Positions 1 to 8,543 of a DNA stretch of 64,000 nt are shown here, piece after piece. The notes under the pieces are model-generated. The model did not search any database and was not told the DNA's origin. It worked only from the letters and a program-made list of their open reading frames with translations. Origin of the DNA: Bacillota bacterium (GTDB lineage Bacteria; Bacillota; Clostridia; Lachnospirales; Lachnospiraceae); contig JAEZGY010000084.1 in NCBI GenBank assembly GCA_023416695.1, forward strand, positions 12,181 through 76,180, given 5' to 3'. The position numbers and the translations under genes were made by a program. The first letter of the stretch is position 1. Every line of letters begins with the position of its first letter.

Positions 1-1620
1 GATATGACTATTAGAAAATTCTATATCGTTATCGACATCAACTAACTTTACTAGGGACAAATTCTCTAAATCTCTTTGCCCGCTAACTTCCGCTAGCCTT
101 CTATTAAACTCACTTGCTTTAAATTCATAATCACATTGCTTACTATTTTTCCATGAAAATCCTGTAAATTTATTATTTGCAACTTCTAATTCACTATAGC
201 AATGCTCTACACTTCCGTCACCAGCATATACGATTCCAGCTCGCTCTTTACCTATAATATCCCCAGTACTCCAACAGCATATGATGCGACCTTCGTTGTA
301 CAAACATATACCGCTAGCTTGTTTTCCAACAATCTTTGCTTTATTATAACAATTTATAATTATTCCGTTTTCTGGCAAATAATAAGCAAACGCTGCAACT
401 TGTTCACCAGAAAATTGGCTATTATCTATCCCTAAGTTCATTATTATACCATTGACTACACCAAACAGTGCTGCCTTATCTTGCTCATTGCATGTTAAAC
501 CAGTTATAGAATAACCATTGCCATCATATATACCATTAAAGAAACAGTAATTATCTTCTTCCCCTATTGGCGTCCAATTTTTGACAGCAGACATGTCTAT
601 GGTATTAATTTGTGTAAAATAACATCCTGATGTATCCCATCCTAGGTTAACAAGTTCTGATAACTCTAGTAAATCATCCACATCTTCTATTATATAAGGA
701 TCCTTTTTACTTCCATTCCCCTTTAAAGTAATGCTATCAAAATTGGATATATTTGTATGTGTAATATTTTTAGAAGCATCTAGAGCATATCCAACCAAAC
801 TCTGATACCTACTATTAATAAACTTTTCTGCTTTAAAAAGTCCCCTATTTAACATTGAGAGAGGCTCTTCTTCTGACTCTATTTCGCCAAGTATTACTCC
901 ATCATAATTACTACTAACTGTATCTGTTAAAGCATAGGAATATCCTATTTTCTCTGCAGTGTAAGAACATATTCCTCCTGTAACTGGAGATACTAACTCT
1001 CCACTATTCCAACACGAATAAATTATGCCTCCATTAAAATTATCTGCTATGCCCCCAGCACGTCCTGAACCAATTATTTTAGCACGGTTATAACAGCTAA
1101 TAATAGTAGGATTCGTACCACTGACAGAATGGCTAGCAATACTTCCGACACAAGCTCCCTGGATAGTGCCACTATTAATTCCGAGGTTCATTACAGTTCC
1201 AGCTAAAGCTCCAAAGAGTGCCGCATTATCATCCCCGTAAATATGAAGATTGCTTATTGTATGGCCAGCTCCATCAAAAACACCATAAAAATAATTATTC
1301 TTCCCATACTCTCCAATAGGTATCCAATTATCGATAGACTCCAAATCCAAGTCCACGGTAAGTCGTATGTATTGTTCAGAGTACTTCTCCCCCTCATTCA
1401 CACTATCTCTAAAATAACAAAATTCTTCTAAAGAGGTAATTAAATATGGATCATTTATCGTACCTGCTCCCTGTAAAGTAATATTTTGTCCATCTTCAGA
1501 TCTTATGGCGGTTTCAGCAAAAACTACTGTTCCATGGTTAATTCCAATAAAACAAATGAATACCATTATAATACATCCAATAATTTTACATATATTAATT
1601 CTTACATTTTGGATATTCAC
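1..1620 (-). CDS. Secreted GLUG-like repeat protein, partial (cut by left edge)
   Basis: The frame is open without a stop for 540 codons and runs off the left edge, so the C-terminus is missing. The start is GTG at 1620, directly after the TAA of the upstream gene. A GGAGG ribosome site lies inside the end of that gene, about 8 nt away. The first in-frame ATG (1566) would cut off most of the signal peptide. Residues 10-36 form a hydrophobic signal peptide ending near VFA-ET. The mature part has two imperfect modules, marked by ITLQGAGTINDPYLI (47-61) and ITLKGNGSKKDPYII (297-311). Each is followed by FDGAGH or YDGNGY, an ALFG step and SCYN/NCYN turns. This pattern is typical of GLUG or beta-helix-like surface proteins. 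Being last in a polysaccharide operon suggests an exported surface protein; its ligand is unknown. Confidence 0.8.
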   Translation of the reverse strand, partial: MNIQNVRINICKIIGCIIMVFICFIGINHGTVVFAETAIRSEDGQNITLQGAGTINDPYLITSLEEFCYFRDSVNEGEKYSEQYIRLTVDLDLESIDNWIPIGEYGKNNYFYGVFDGAGHTISNLHIYGDDNAALFGALAGTVMNLGINSGTIQGACVGSIASHSVSGTNPTIISCYNRAKIIGSGRAGGIADNFNGGIIYSCWNSGELVSPVTGGICSYTAEKIGYSYALTDTVSSNYDGVILGEIESEEEPLSMLNRGLFKAEKFINSRYQSLVGYALDASKNITHTNISNFDSITLKGNGSKKDPYIIEDVDDLLELSELVNLGWDTSGCYFTQINTIDMSAVKNWTPIGEEDNYCFFNGIYDGNGYSITGLTCNEQDKAALFGVVNGIIMNLGIDNSQFSGEQVAAFAYYLPENGIIINCYNKAKIVGKQASGICLYNEGRIICCWSTGDIIGKERAGIVYAGDGSVEHCYSELEVANNKFTGFSWKNSKQCDYEFKASEFNRRLAEVSGQRDLENLSLVKLVDVDNDIEFSNSHI

Positions 1621-2877
1621 TTATCTTTCCTCCGCGTTTAATTTATTTTTCATGTCTTGTAATTTTATCATTAAGCTTTCACTGAAACAAATCTTCTGTG
1701 ATTGTCTAAGAATCAAGCGTGTAACCAGCCTTGGCATATATCTTCTCATTTTATATTTCAACTTGGTTGATAATGTATTAGAATATGGTTCACAATAGTG
1801 TTTGACTAAATAATCAAATCCGTATTCAATATATTCGCTATATATGTGAGAACGTACCTCAGGCCTGTGAGATGGTTTCCATAAATTTTTATTACCAAGT
1901 AGGCATTCTTCCAATTCTCGATGGGTACTTCTGATACCTTTTAAAGAATCAAAAAAGTTCTTCCCCTTAATTGTATTAATTAATACTTGTGATACTCCAC
2001 GACTTGCATCATCATTATATTTTTTTCGTATTCCTAATCCAAAAAAATCACCAATAGTAATATCACCCATTCTATATATATCTGCAAACTTACACTTGTA
2101 ACAGGATTCTCTATAAATCCATTCATTAATAAACATGGTCATAAATGGGTCTTCAGTAAAATCCCTTGTTATTGCTTTATCATTTACTTCTATTCTTGTA
2201 TTTCTTTCAATAAGTGGTACCCATCTTCTACTTTTATCCGTAAAACATATAGTGTCTATTTTACCATATTCTCTTTCCAACGACATAATATAATCCTGAT
2301 ATAACTTAGTAGATGGTGTCCCATGACAAACAATATCTACACATAACAAATTAGCATACTCAATTTTAAGATATTTTCTTAGTCCTGCAACCTGGCATGG
2401 TAAACCGAAAAAAAGTACATTCTGATTATTAATTAACTCTAATTTAATGGTTTTGTATATTTCATCCATATTACTAAAAACGTACTTAGAACCTTGCATA
2501 GCTTTTAAATCATCTACACTTTCAGCCCTTTTTATATGCACTGAATAATCTTCTAGCATATATGCTCCATAGACAGAACCATCCCACTGATCAGCAAATG
2601 CTCGAAACATTCCTCCTGACGCACTATTCATTAATATTTCCTTGTCTTCAATAATCGAAGCATAAGATACTGGATAAATTCGTTCACTTACAGAAGGTCT
2701 TTCAAGCACGGGACAAGCATTACTGCATTGATTACAATCTATACATTTTTCCGCATCAATACTAGGATAAATAAAGCCTTCTTCACTAGTAATCATTGTT
2801 ATACACGAATGACCACAAGCATTAACACAAGCACTACAGCCTGTACACTCAAGTTTTTCACAAAGTTTTTCTTTCAT
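1621..2877 (-). CDS. Coenzyme F420 hydrogenase/dehydrogenase beta-subunit-like iron-sulfur protein
   Basis: This 418-residue protein begins with two ferredoxin-type 4Fe-4S motifs, CTGCSACVNAC (about 17-27) and CIDCNQCSNACP (about 45-56). The rest resembles the FrhB/FdhB_C family. A GSKYVFSNM segment and a CHGTPS segment are visible, as in relatives found in exopolysaccharide loci. Family members use flavin and iron-sulfur centres to move electrons; the substrate of the polysaccharide-locus branch is not established, and F420 is not expected in Firmicutes. It lies 4 bp after the pyruvyltransferase-like gene, a common pairing in surface-sugar clusters. The function is inferred to be a redox step in glycan decoration. 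Confidence 0.85.
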   Translation of the reverse strand: MKEKLCEKLECTGCSACVNACGHSCITMITSEEGFIYPSIDAEKCIDCNQCSNACPVLERPSVSERIYPVSYASIIEDKEILMNSASGGMFRAFADQWDGSVYGAYMLEDYSVHIKRAESVDDLKAMQGSKYVFSNMDEIYKTIKLELINNQNVLFFGLPCQVAGLRKYLKIEYANLLCVDIVCHGTPSTKLYQDYIMSLEREYGKIDTICFTDKSRRWVPLIERNTRIEVNDKAITRDFTEDPFMTMFINEWIYRESCYKCKFADIYRMGDITIGDFFGLGIRKKYNDDASRGVSQVLINTIKGKNFFDSLKGIRSTHRELEECLLGNKNLWKPSHRPEVRSHIYSEYIEYGFDYLVKHYCEPYSNTLSTKLKYKMRRYMPRLVTRLILRQSQKICFSESLMIKLQDMKNKLNAEER

Positions 2878-2881
2878 TAGC

Positions 2882-3934
2882 CTAATCCTCTATCTCTTTT
2901 AATGCATTTTTTAAATAGTTTAAACTATCTTTTCGCATATCATTTAAAATATTATTTACGGCATCATAATCAATATCTTTATTTTCTATAGCACCTGATT
3001 TATACAATCTATTTTCCAATTTTAGAGACTTTAATAACTCATATACCTTATCTCCTCGATGTTTTGTAAAGAATGCCATAAAATTCTTCTGGTTTAATAT
3101 ACTAAATATCGTACCATGAAAGGTAGATGTCATACACCAAGTTGCCCCTGCAAATAAATCTTGCAGTTCTTCAGCTGACTTCGCATTCACAAATTCACAC
3201 CAATCATGTTTCCAAGATACGCTAATGATTCTACATTTTACTAAAGCTGCAAAATCTTTAATAGCCTTAACACTTTCTTCTGAGAACGTTTCTCCATATA
3301 CTAATATATATTTTTCTTCTTTATTTATGGTTTTCTTCTCTACAAAAAATGGATTAAGTAACGTAGGATCTATTACCATATTACATGCCTTATTAGTAAG
3401 TTTACTTACCCATTCCTTTGTATACTCATCTCGGACACCTATAGACGAAAAAGTATTTAAATCTTTTCTTATATTATTCATAATTTTCTTATTAGGGGTT
3501 CCTATAGATATTCCAGATGTAGCATAGGAAATATGAGGGCTAGTTATATGATATCCATAATATGTTCTAATATATTTAACATAGGGATTCGTTGCAGACC
3601 ATAATTCGTCAGCTCCTAACACTACACAATCATATTTTTTTGACGCTCTTTTCATAGAAAAATAATTCTTAGAAATCCTATATTTTTTTAAATCTCTACG
3701 AAGCATAAGAAATGTATTATAAGGTGCTATCTTATTAGCAATACGTCTTGCTATATACGGAAAAAACCGAGCAACAGCAGAACCAAAAAAATTAAATGCT
3801 ACTCTTCTTTCTCTATTCAATATATTAATTATCTCACATTCATGTCCCATCTTCTCAAGCTGATTGTACAAACATACAGCTTGATAGTAACTACCATAAT
3901 CCGCATTATATAAAGTTAAAATACCTAGTTTCAT
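2882..3934 (-). CDS. Polysaccharide pyruvyl transferase family protein
   Basis: A 350-residue soluble protein with the family fold. It starts MKLGILTLYNADYGSYYQA, has a mid-region DCVVLGADELWS motif, and a C-terminal CMTSTFHGTIFSILN segment in which the STFHG signature is clear. Members of this family (CsaB/WcaK/EpsO group) add ketal pyruvate from phosphoenolpyruvate to sugars. Others in the same family paired with an F420-beta-like partner have no proven reaction. The start has a GGGGGGAAAG ribosome site. A 212-bp gap precedes it, so a separate promoter is possible, but I see no convincing -35/-10 pair there. Confidence 0.85.
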   Translation of the reverse strand: MKLGILTLYNADYGSYYQAVCLYNQLEKMGHECEIINILNRERRVAFNFFGSAVARFFPYIARRIANKIAPYNTFLMLRRDLKKYRISKNYFSMKRASKKYDCVVLGADELWSATNPYVKYIRTYYGYHITSPHISYATSGISIGTPNKKIMNNIRKDLNTFSSIGVRDEYTKEWVSKLTNKACNMVIDPTLLNPFFVEKKTINKEEKYILVYGETFSEESVKAIKDFAALVKCRIISVSWKHDWCEFVNAKSAEELQDLFAGATWCMTSTFHGTIFSILNQKNFMAFFTKHRGDKVYELLKSLKLENRLYKSGAIENKDIDYDAVNNILNDMRKDSLNYLKNALKEIED

Positions 3935-4146
3935 ATGCTCTTTCCCCCCTATTTATTTCTATTTGTTTCTTTTTATATCAGCATTTTATAAAGTAAGGTG
4001 ACAGATATTATCTCCTAAACAAGTAACTTATTCATTATTTCATTAAAAATTGTAGTTTGCTATCATGATACCTTTTCCTTAACCTCCAAAAGCAATAAAA
4101 TGTGTTAGGATTCTACATTTCAATGTTTAAGTATATCTATCCGCTA

Positions 4147-5085
4147 CTAAAAATTAATTCTTTCCTCTTCTATTACTAAAGGTCGTTTCATTACTCTAGT
4201 ATTGATACTCATAACATACTCTCCTAATAGTCCTATAAAGAATAACTGTATGGAAGAAAAGAATAGCATTCCTATAATAATAGGAGCAACTCCTGCTGCA
4301 AACCTATTCCAATAAATTAGTTTTAGTATAAAGAAGATGATAGCACCCATAAAACTCAACATACCACAAAAAAGCCCACCAATAGTTGCTATTCTCAATC
4401 CTACTTTTGTATAGGATGTAAAACTTAGCATGGCTGCATCATATAATGATAGAAAATTATTGTGTGTCTTGCCAGCTCGTCTCTTTGCTTGCTCATACTC
4501 AATTTCCTTACGTTTAAAACCTAATTCAGCTACTATTCCTCTTAAAAATGGAGTAGGATCATCTAATTTTCTTAACACTTCTATAAAGGATTTATCATAC
4601 AAACCACTTCCAGTAAAGTGTTCTATCTGTTCTACAGTTGACATCTTTTTAATTAATTTATAATAACAGGAACGAAAAAATCTCATAATCGGATTTTCTT
4701 TGCTTGCACTCTTTATTGCACTTACTATCTTATATCCTTTTTCCCATTCACGAACCAACCTAGGTATTAATTCTACAGGATCTTGAAAATCACAGCAGAT
4801 ACCAATGGTACAATCTCCAGTTGTCTGGCACATACCGTAAAAGGGAGAATTAAACTGTCCAAAATTCTTAGCATTCAAAATAGCTTTAATGTTTGGATTT
4901 TTACTACAAATAATACGAAGTAAATCTCGTGTCTTATCTGTAGAACAATTATCTATAAACAATAGTTCATATTCATATTGAGGTAGTTCTTTTTCCATTA
5001 TTTCAGTAACAGCTTCACTCATAGGAACTACATTCTCTTCTTCATTATAGCAAGGTATCATAATGCTTATTTTCTTCATATTCAT
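4147..5085 (-). CDS. Family 2 glycosyltransferase, polyprenyl-phosphate (GtrB/DPM1-like)
   Basis: 312 residues. The N-terminal GT-A domain starts ISIMIPCYNEEENV and has a CDFQDP metal/nucleotide motif around 100 that replaces the usual DADLQDP. Two membrane segments follow near 230-255 and 265-295, ending MKRPLVIEEERINF. Such proteins load a sugar onto undecaprenyl phosphate at the inner membrane face for later transfer by a GT-C enzyme. The YfhO-like protein at the head of this operon is a plausible partner. The gene overlaps the end of the SDR gene by 41 bp. ATG at 5085 and at 5079 are both possible starts; AGGGAG upstream serves either. Confidence 0.85.
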   Translation of the reverse strand: MNMKKISIMIPCYNEEENVVPMSEAVTEIMEKELPQYEYELLFIDNCSTDKTRDLLRIICSKNPNIKAILNAKNFGQFNSPFYGMCQTTGDCTIGICCDFQDPVELIPRLVREWEKGYKIVSAIKSASKENPIMRFFRSCYYKLIKKMSTVEQIEHFTGSGLYDKSFIEVLRKLDDPTPFLRGIVAELGFKRKEIEYEQAKRRAGKTHNNFLSLYDAAMLSFTSYTKVGLRIATIGGLFCGMLSFMGAIIFFILKLIYWNRFAAGVAPIIIGMLFFSSIQLFFIGLLGEYVMSINTRVMKRPLVIEEERINF

Positions 5086-5998
5086 TAACTCCCTTTACCC
5101 ACTTGATTGTTTCGCTTACACCTGTTTCAAAGGAATATTTTGGTGAAAATCCTGTATCCTTTTCCAAGTCACTAATATCTGCACATAAATGCATAACCTG
5201 CTTTTCGGAATATGGAATATCTCCAAATCCAATCATCATATTGCTATCAATAGCATCCCGAATAGTAGTAATATAGTTTGAAAGTTTCTTTCCTTTTCCA
5301 CTACCAAGGCAGTACGTTTTTCCCGAAACCCCTCTTTCACCCAATAGATAGAAGGCCTGTGCAGCATCCTTAGAATATAAATAATCCCAAATCTGCTCAC
5401 CTTTTGTACAACTAGGTTTCTGGCCAAGAAGTAACTGATTGATTACTGACATTATCATTGTCTTTTCACCATCATATGGACCATATATACTAAGAATTCT
5501 TGTCCATATATGTTCTATTCCTAACTGTGCACATCTAATACGACTCATTTGACCTGCACACAATTTTGCTATGCCATAGCCATTTTCAGGATATGTTGGA
5601 GTAGTAGAGTTTAGTACCCCCTCAAACCTTCCATACTCCGCCTGAGAACCTGCTCCAATAAACTTATTACATCCCAACTTCTTAGCTACTTCAACTGCTT
5701 CTAATGTATATTGAATATTCTTCATTTGAGCATCTATATTATTCCTAGAATCGCCAAATGTACAAGCCCATGCAAAATGATAAAAAACATCACACTTTCC
5801 TGACACAAGGTCTGGTAACGACTTAATATTCTCTAGATCACATTCTACTATGGATACTCTATCTGACTTAGGAATTCTATTAATTCTCTTTGAGTTACAA
5901 TGACACACTGCAACAACAGATATATCCCTTTTTATTAAATTCTCTATTAATGCTATTCCAATAGCACCCGTAGGGCCTGTAATCACCACTCTATACAT
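5045..5998 (-). CDS. NAD(P)-dependent SDR epimerase/dehydratase/reductase
   Basis: 317 residues with an extended-SDR layout. The N-terminal Rossmann motif is VVITGPTGAIG, the active-site YGIAK (Y-x3-K) is near 145, and a substrate domain follows. The ribosome site AAGGTGATATT supports this start. In a CDP-dideoxysugar operon with a TPP enzyme, such an SDR could reduce the ketone left after the C2 addition (the YerF role in yersiniose synthesis) or reduce C4 of the 3,6-dideoxy-4-ketosugar. Sequence alone does not separate these roles from C4 epimerisation. Confidence 0.82.
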   Translation of the reverse strand: MYRVVITGPTGAIGIALIENLIKRDISVVAVCHCNSKRINRIPKSDRVSIVECDLENIKSLPDLVSGKCDVFYHFAWACTFGDSRNNIDAQMKNIQYTLEAVEVAKKLGCNKFIGAGSQAEYGRFEGVLNSTTPTYPENGYGIAKLCAGQMSRIRCAQLGIEHIWTRILSIYGPYDGEKTMIMSVINQLLLGQKPSCTKGEQIWDYLYSKDAAQAFYLLGERGVSGKTYCLGSGKGKKLSNYITTIRDAIDSNMMIGFGDIPYSEKQVMHLCADISDLEKDTGFSPKYSFETGVSETIKWVKGVNEYEENKHYDTLL

Positions 5999-6002
5999 AA
6001 TA

Positions 6003-6683
6003 TCACCTTAAAATTTCTAATAATTCCCTTGTAGTATCCACAATTTTTTCATGTGGCTCTCCTAGTAATTCTTCAACTGTTCCAAACCCATAGGATACTC
6101 CTATTGCAGAAATACCACACTGAGAAGCCCCTATTAAATCGTGAGATTTATCCCCCACCATAACTACTTGTGATTTATCTTCAATTCTATACTTTTCCAA
6201 TATATAATTTATAATTTCTGACTTTTTACTTCTAGAATTATCCATGTTGCTTCCAACAATATCATCAAAAAATTGACTAATCTGCAGTCGGTCCAATATG
6301 TCCTGGGAAAATACAGTTGGTTTCGATGTAGCAACAATTAATGTTTTCCCAGATTTTTTTAGTGTACTAAGCATAGTTACAATGTCATCATACAGATGAC
6401 ATTGTAACTTCCCTTTTTCACTATAATACATTCTAAACACATTACATGCATGAGTTGCCTGCTCTTCACTCATACCATATACTGCAATAAACGTTTCTTT
6501 CAATGGCGGGCCAATAAAAACCTTCAAACGTTCTATATTGTCTTCTTTAACACCACATTGATTAAGTGCATATTGTGCAGAGTTTAAAATACCCTCACTG
6601 GAATCCACTAATGTTCCGTCTAGGTCAAATAAAACATAGTTGTACATATATTTTTTGTATGATGTATTCTGAAAGTAATACAT
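6003..6683 (-). CDS. HAD-superfamily phosphatase (phosphoglycolate phosphatase-like)
   Basis: 226 residues with the standard HAD motifs: VLFDLDGTLVDS (motif I, nucleophile Asp), VATSKP (motif II) and MVGDKSHDLIGA (motif IV). The cap between motifs I and II is the all-alpha C1 type seen in Gph and related phosphatases. The start at 6683 has an AAAGGG site; the internal ATG before YNYVLFDL lacks one. It lies 5 bp before the SDR gene and 47 bp after the TPP-enzyme gene. It probably dephosphorylates a sugar-phosphate or small phosphorylated intermediate for this pathway, but the substrate cannot be read from the sequence. Confidence 0.85.
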   Translation of the reverse strand: MYYFQNTSYKKYMYNYVLFDLDGTLVDSSEGILNSAQYALNQCGVKEDNIERLKVFIGPPLKETFIAVYGMSEEQATHACNVFRMYYSEKGKLQCHLYDDIVTMLSTLKKSGKTLIVATSKPTVFSQDILDRLQISQFFDDIVGSNMDNSRSKKSEIINYILEKYRIEDKSQVVMVGDKSHDLIGASQCGISAIGVSYGFGTVEELLGEPHEKIVDTTRELLEILR

Positions 6684-6730
6684 CTACTAACCCTTTCTTT
6701 TAATTGTTGTTACTTTAAAACTATATGTTT

Positions 6731-8530
6731 TTACTGCTCCTCAAACATTGGTATTATCATATTTTCTTTCATCTCTTCCTCACTTAATGGAGGATTCATA
6801 AATTCCAATGGCTTTGATTCCATTTGGCCATCTTTACGTTTGTAGGAAACTTGTTTTGGGGTAGCAGTTAACTCTATTGGTGTTATAACTTCACATACAA
6901 CAGGACCATCATATTCCAATATCATCTTAATTTTCTCTTCTAATTCAGAATTATTATAAATAGTAAATGTCTTTAAGCCGTAGGCATCTGCCACTTTAGA
7001 TATACTTGGCATAGATAAGTTAGAGTCTTCTGTACATGCAACCAAATGGCCTTTAAACAAATTTGTCTGTGTTGCTTTTATGGCTCCATATCCATGATTA
7101 CATAAAACAAATAATTTGATAGGTAAATTCAAACGTCTTATGGTCTCCAGTTCTTGAATATTCATACAAAAACCGCCATCACCATTAACTCCAACAGTTC
7201 TTCTTCCACCACTTGCAAGACATGCACCTATAGTGGAAGGAAGTCCATAGCCCATGGAAGCAAGTCCTTTTGTACAAAATACTCGTTGCCCCTTCTTTAC
7301 TCTAAACGTTTGCATTGAAATGTCGATACAACTACCAGAACTTCCTGATACATATATATCTTCTGATGACATATACTTTGATATTGTTTCTAATAAACAA
7401 TATGAGTTTACATAATCTTTCTGATCCCAATACTCTTTCTGTACAATAGGATACTTTAGTTTTAATTTATTACCATAGGCAAACCATTCTGATCGATCTT
7501 TTTTCTCAATCAAATGCTTATGTTTTAATAACAATTGTATAAATTCTTTTGCATCTGCACATATAGGCAAATCTGGGCGCACATTGATTTTATGTAGCTC
7601 TGCATTATCAATGTCAACCATCACTTTTACTGCCTCTCGAGCAAATCCATCAAAATTGTAGCCTGTCTGTAATAAATTCAATCTTGCACCTATACTTAGA
7701 TAGAAATCAGAATTTTGTTGCATAAAATTGGCATATCTATGACCAAGACCGCCAGGTCTTCCGTAATATAGCGGATTATCCTCTTCTATTAAATCTATTC
7801 CATTCCATGTAGTGAGAACAGGAATACCTAATACTTTAGTTAACTCATCAAATTCCTGTATTCCCCCAGATAATCGTATTCCATTCCCAGCTAGGATTAC
7901 AGGTCTCTCTGATCTATTAATCAAATCTATTACCTTTAGTACCTGTTTCTCCAGTTGAGAGTTCTTAAATTCTGGTAATGGTGTATAACCTATTAAACTA
8001 TCTTCATCCACCATAGTAGCTTGCACATCTAGTGGAATATCAAGCCAAACTGGACCCTTTCTTCCATGAGTTGCCTCATATAAGGCACGTTCAACATGAT
8101 AACGTATCATTTGCGGATCATCTACAAGCACCGCATACTTTGTAATTGGCTCTACAACAGAAACAATATCCAACTCTTGCATTCCCATCTGTCTTAATCC
8201 CTGATTATTAATCATATCCATTCTTTTAACCTGACCGGATACAACAAACATCGGTGTTGATTCCAGATAAGCACCTGCCACTCCAGTTAATGCATTCGTT
8301 CCACCTGGTCCAGTGGTCACCATAAGCAATCCCATACTATTATTGACTCTAGCATAAGCTTCAGCTGCTATAGAACATGCCTGTTCATGCAAACAGGTTA
8401 TATACTGAATTTTTTTACTGTTTCCAAGAGAATCATTTAAGTGCATAGCCCCACCACCAGGAAGCATGAACATGTGCTTAGCTCCTGTCTCCTCAAGGCA
8501 TTTAATTACATAGTCTGATACTTTTATCAT
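6731..8530 (-). CDS. Thiamine-diphosphate enzyme, acetolactate synthase-like (YerE-type candidate)
   Basis: 599 residues with the three-domain layout of acetolactate synthase and pyruvate decarboxylase. The N-terminal pyrimidine-binding domain has the cofactor-activating Glu in CLHEQACSIAAEAYAR (about 45-62). A central domain follows, and the C-terminal PP domain carries GVNGDGGFCMN for Mg-ThDP. A biosynthetic ilvB would normally sit with ilvN or ilvC; here the neighbours are CDP-sugar genes. In Yersinia, YerE of this family decarboxylates pyruvate and adds the two-carbon unit to C4 of CDP-3,6-dideoxy-4-ketohexose. I infer a similar branching reaction here, but other 2-oxo acid donors are possible. 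TAGGAGT ribosome site. Confidence 0.85.
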   Translation of the reverse strand: MIKVSDYVIKCLEETGAKHMFMLPGGGAMHLNDSLGNSKKIQYITCLHEQACSIAAEAYARVNNSMGLLMVTTGPGGTNALTGVAGAYLESTPMFVVSGQVKRMDMINNQGLRQMGMQELDIVSVVEPITKYAVLVDDPQMIRYHVERALYEATHGRKGPVWLDIPLDVQATMVDEDSLIGYTPLPEFKNSQLEKQVLKVIDLINRSERPVILAGNGIRLSGGIQEFDELTKVLGIPVLTTWNGIDLIEEDNPLYYGRPGGLGHRYANFMQQNSDFYLSIGARLNLLQTGYNFDGFAREAVKVMVDIDNAELHKINVRPDLPICADAKEFIQLLLKHKHLIEKKDRSEWFAYGNKLKLKYPIVQKEYWDQKDYVNSYCLLETISKYMSSEDIYVSGSSGSCIDISMQTFRVKKGQRVFCTKGLASMGYGLPSTIGACLASGGRRTVGVNGDGGFCMNIQELETIRRLNLPIKLFVLCNHGYGAIKATQTNLFKGHLVACTEDSNLSMPSISKVADAYGLKTFTIYNNSELEEKIKMILEYDGPVVCEVITPIELTATPKQVSYKRKDGQMESKPLEFMNPPLSEEEMKENMIIPMFEEQ

Positions 8531-8543
8531 ACGCCACTCCTAC

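Noticed and set aside
3935..4146. 212-bp gap before the pyruvyltransferase-like gene, searched for a promoter or small gene
   Set aside because: Only a seven-codon frame with a chance AGG site and no -35/-10 pair at proper spacing could be found.
5236..5427. Minus-strand 63-codon frame inside the SDR gene
   Set aside because: It lies wholly within a well-supported gene in another frame and has no ribosome site or recognisable motif.
6731..8530. Annotation as the branched-chain amino acid enzyme IlvB
   Set aside because: No ilvN, ilvC or ilvD nearby, and the surrounding genes are all for CDP-sugar and glycan export; kept as an acetolactate-synthase-like enzyme of glycan synthesis.
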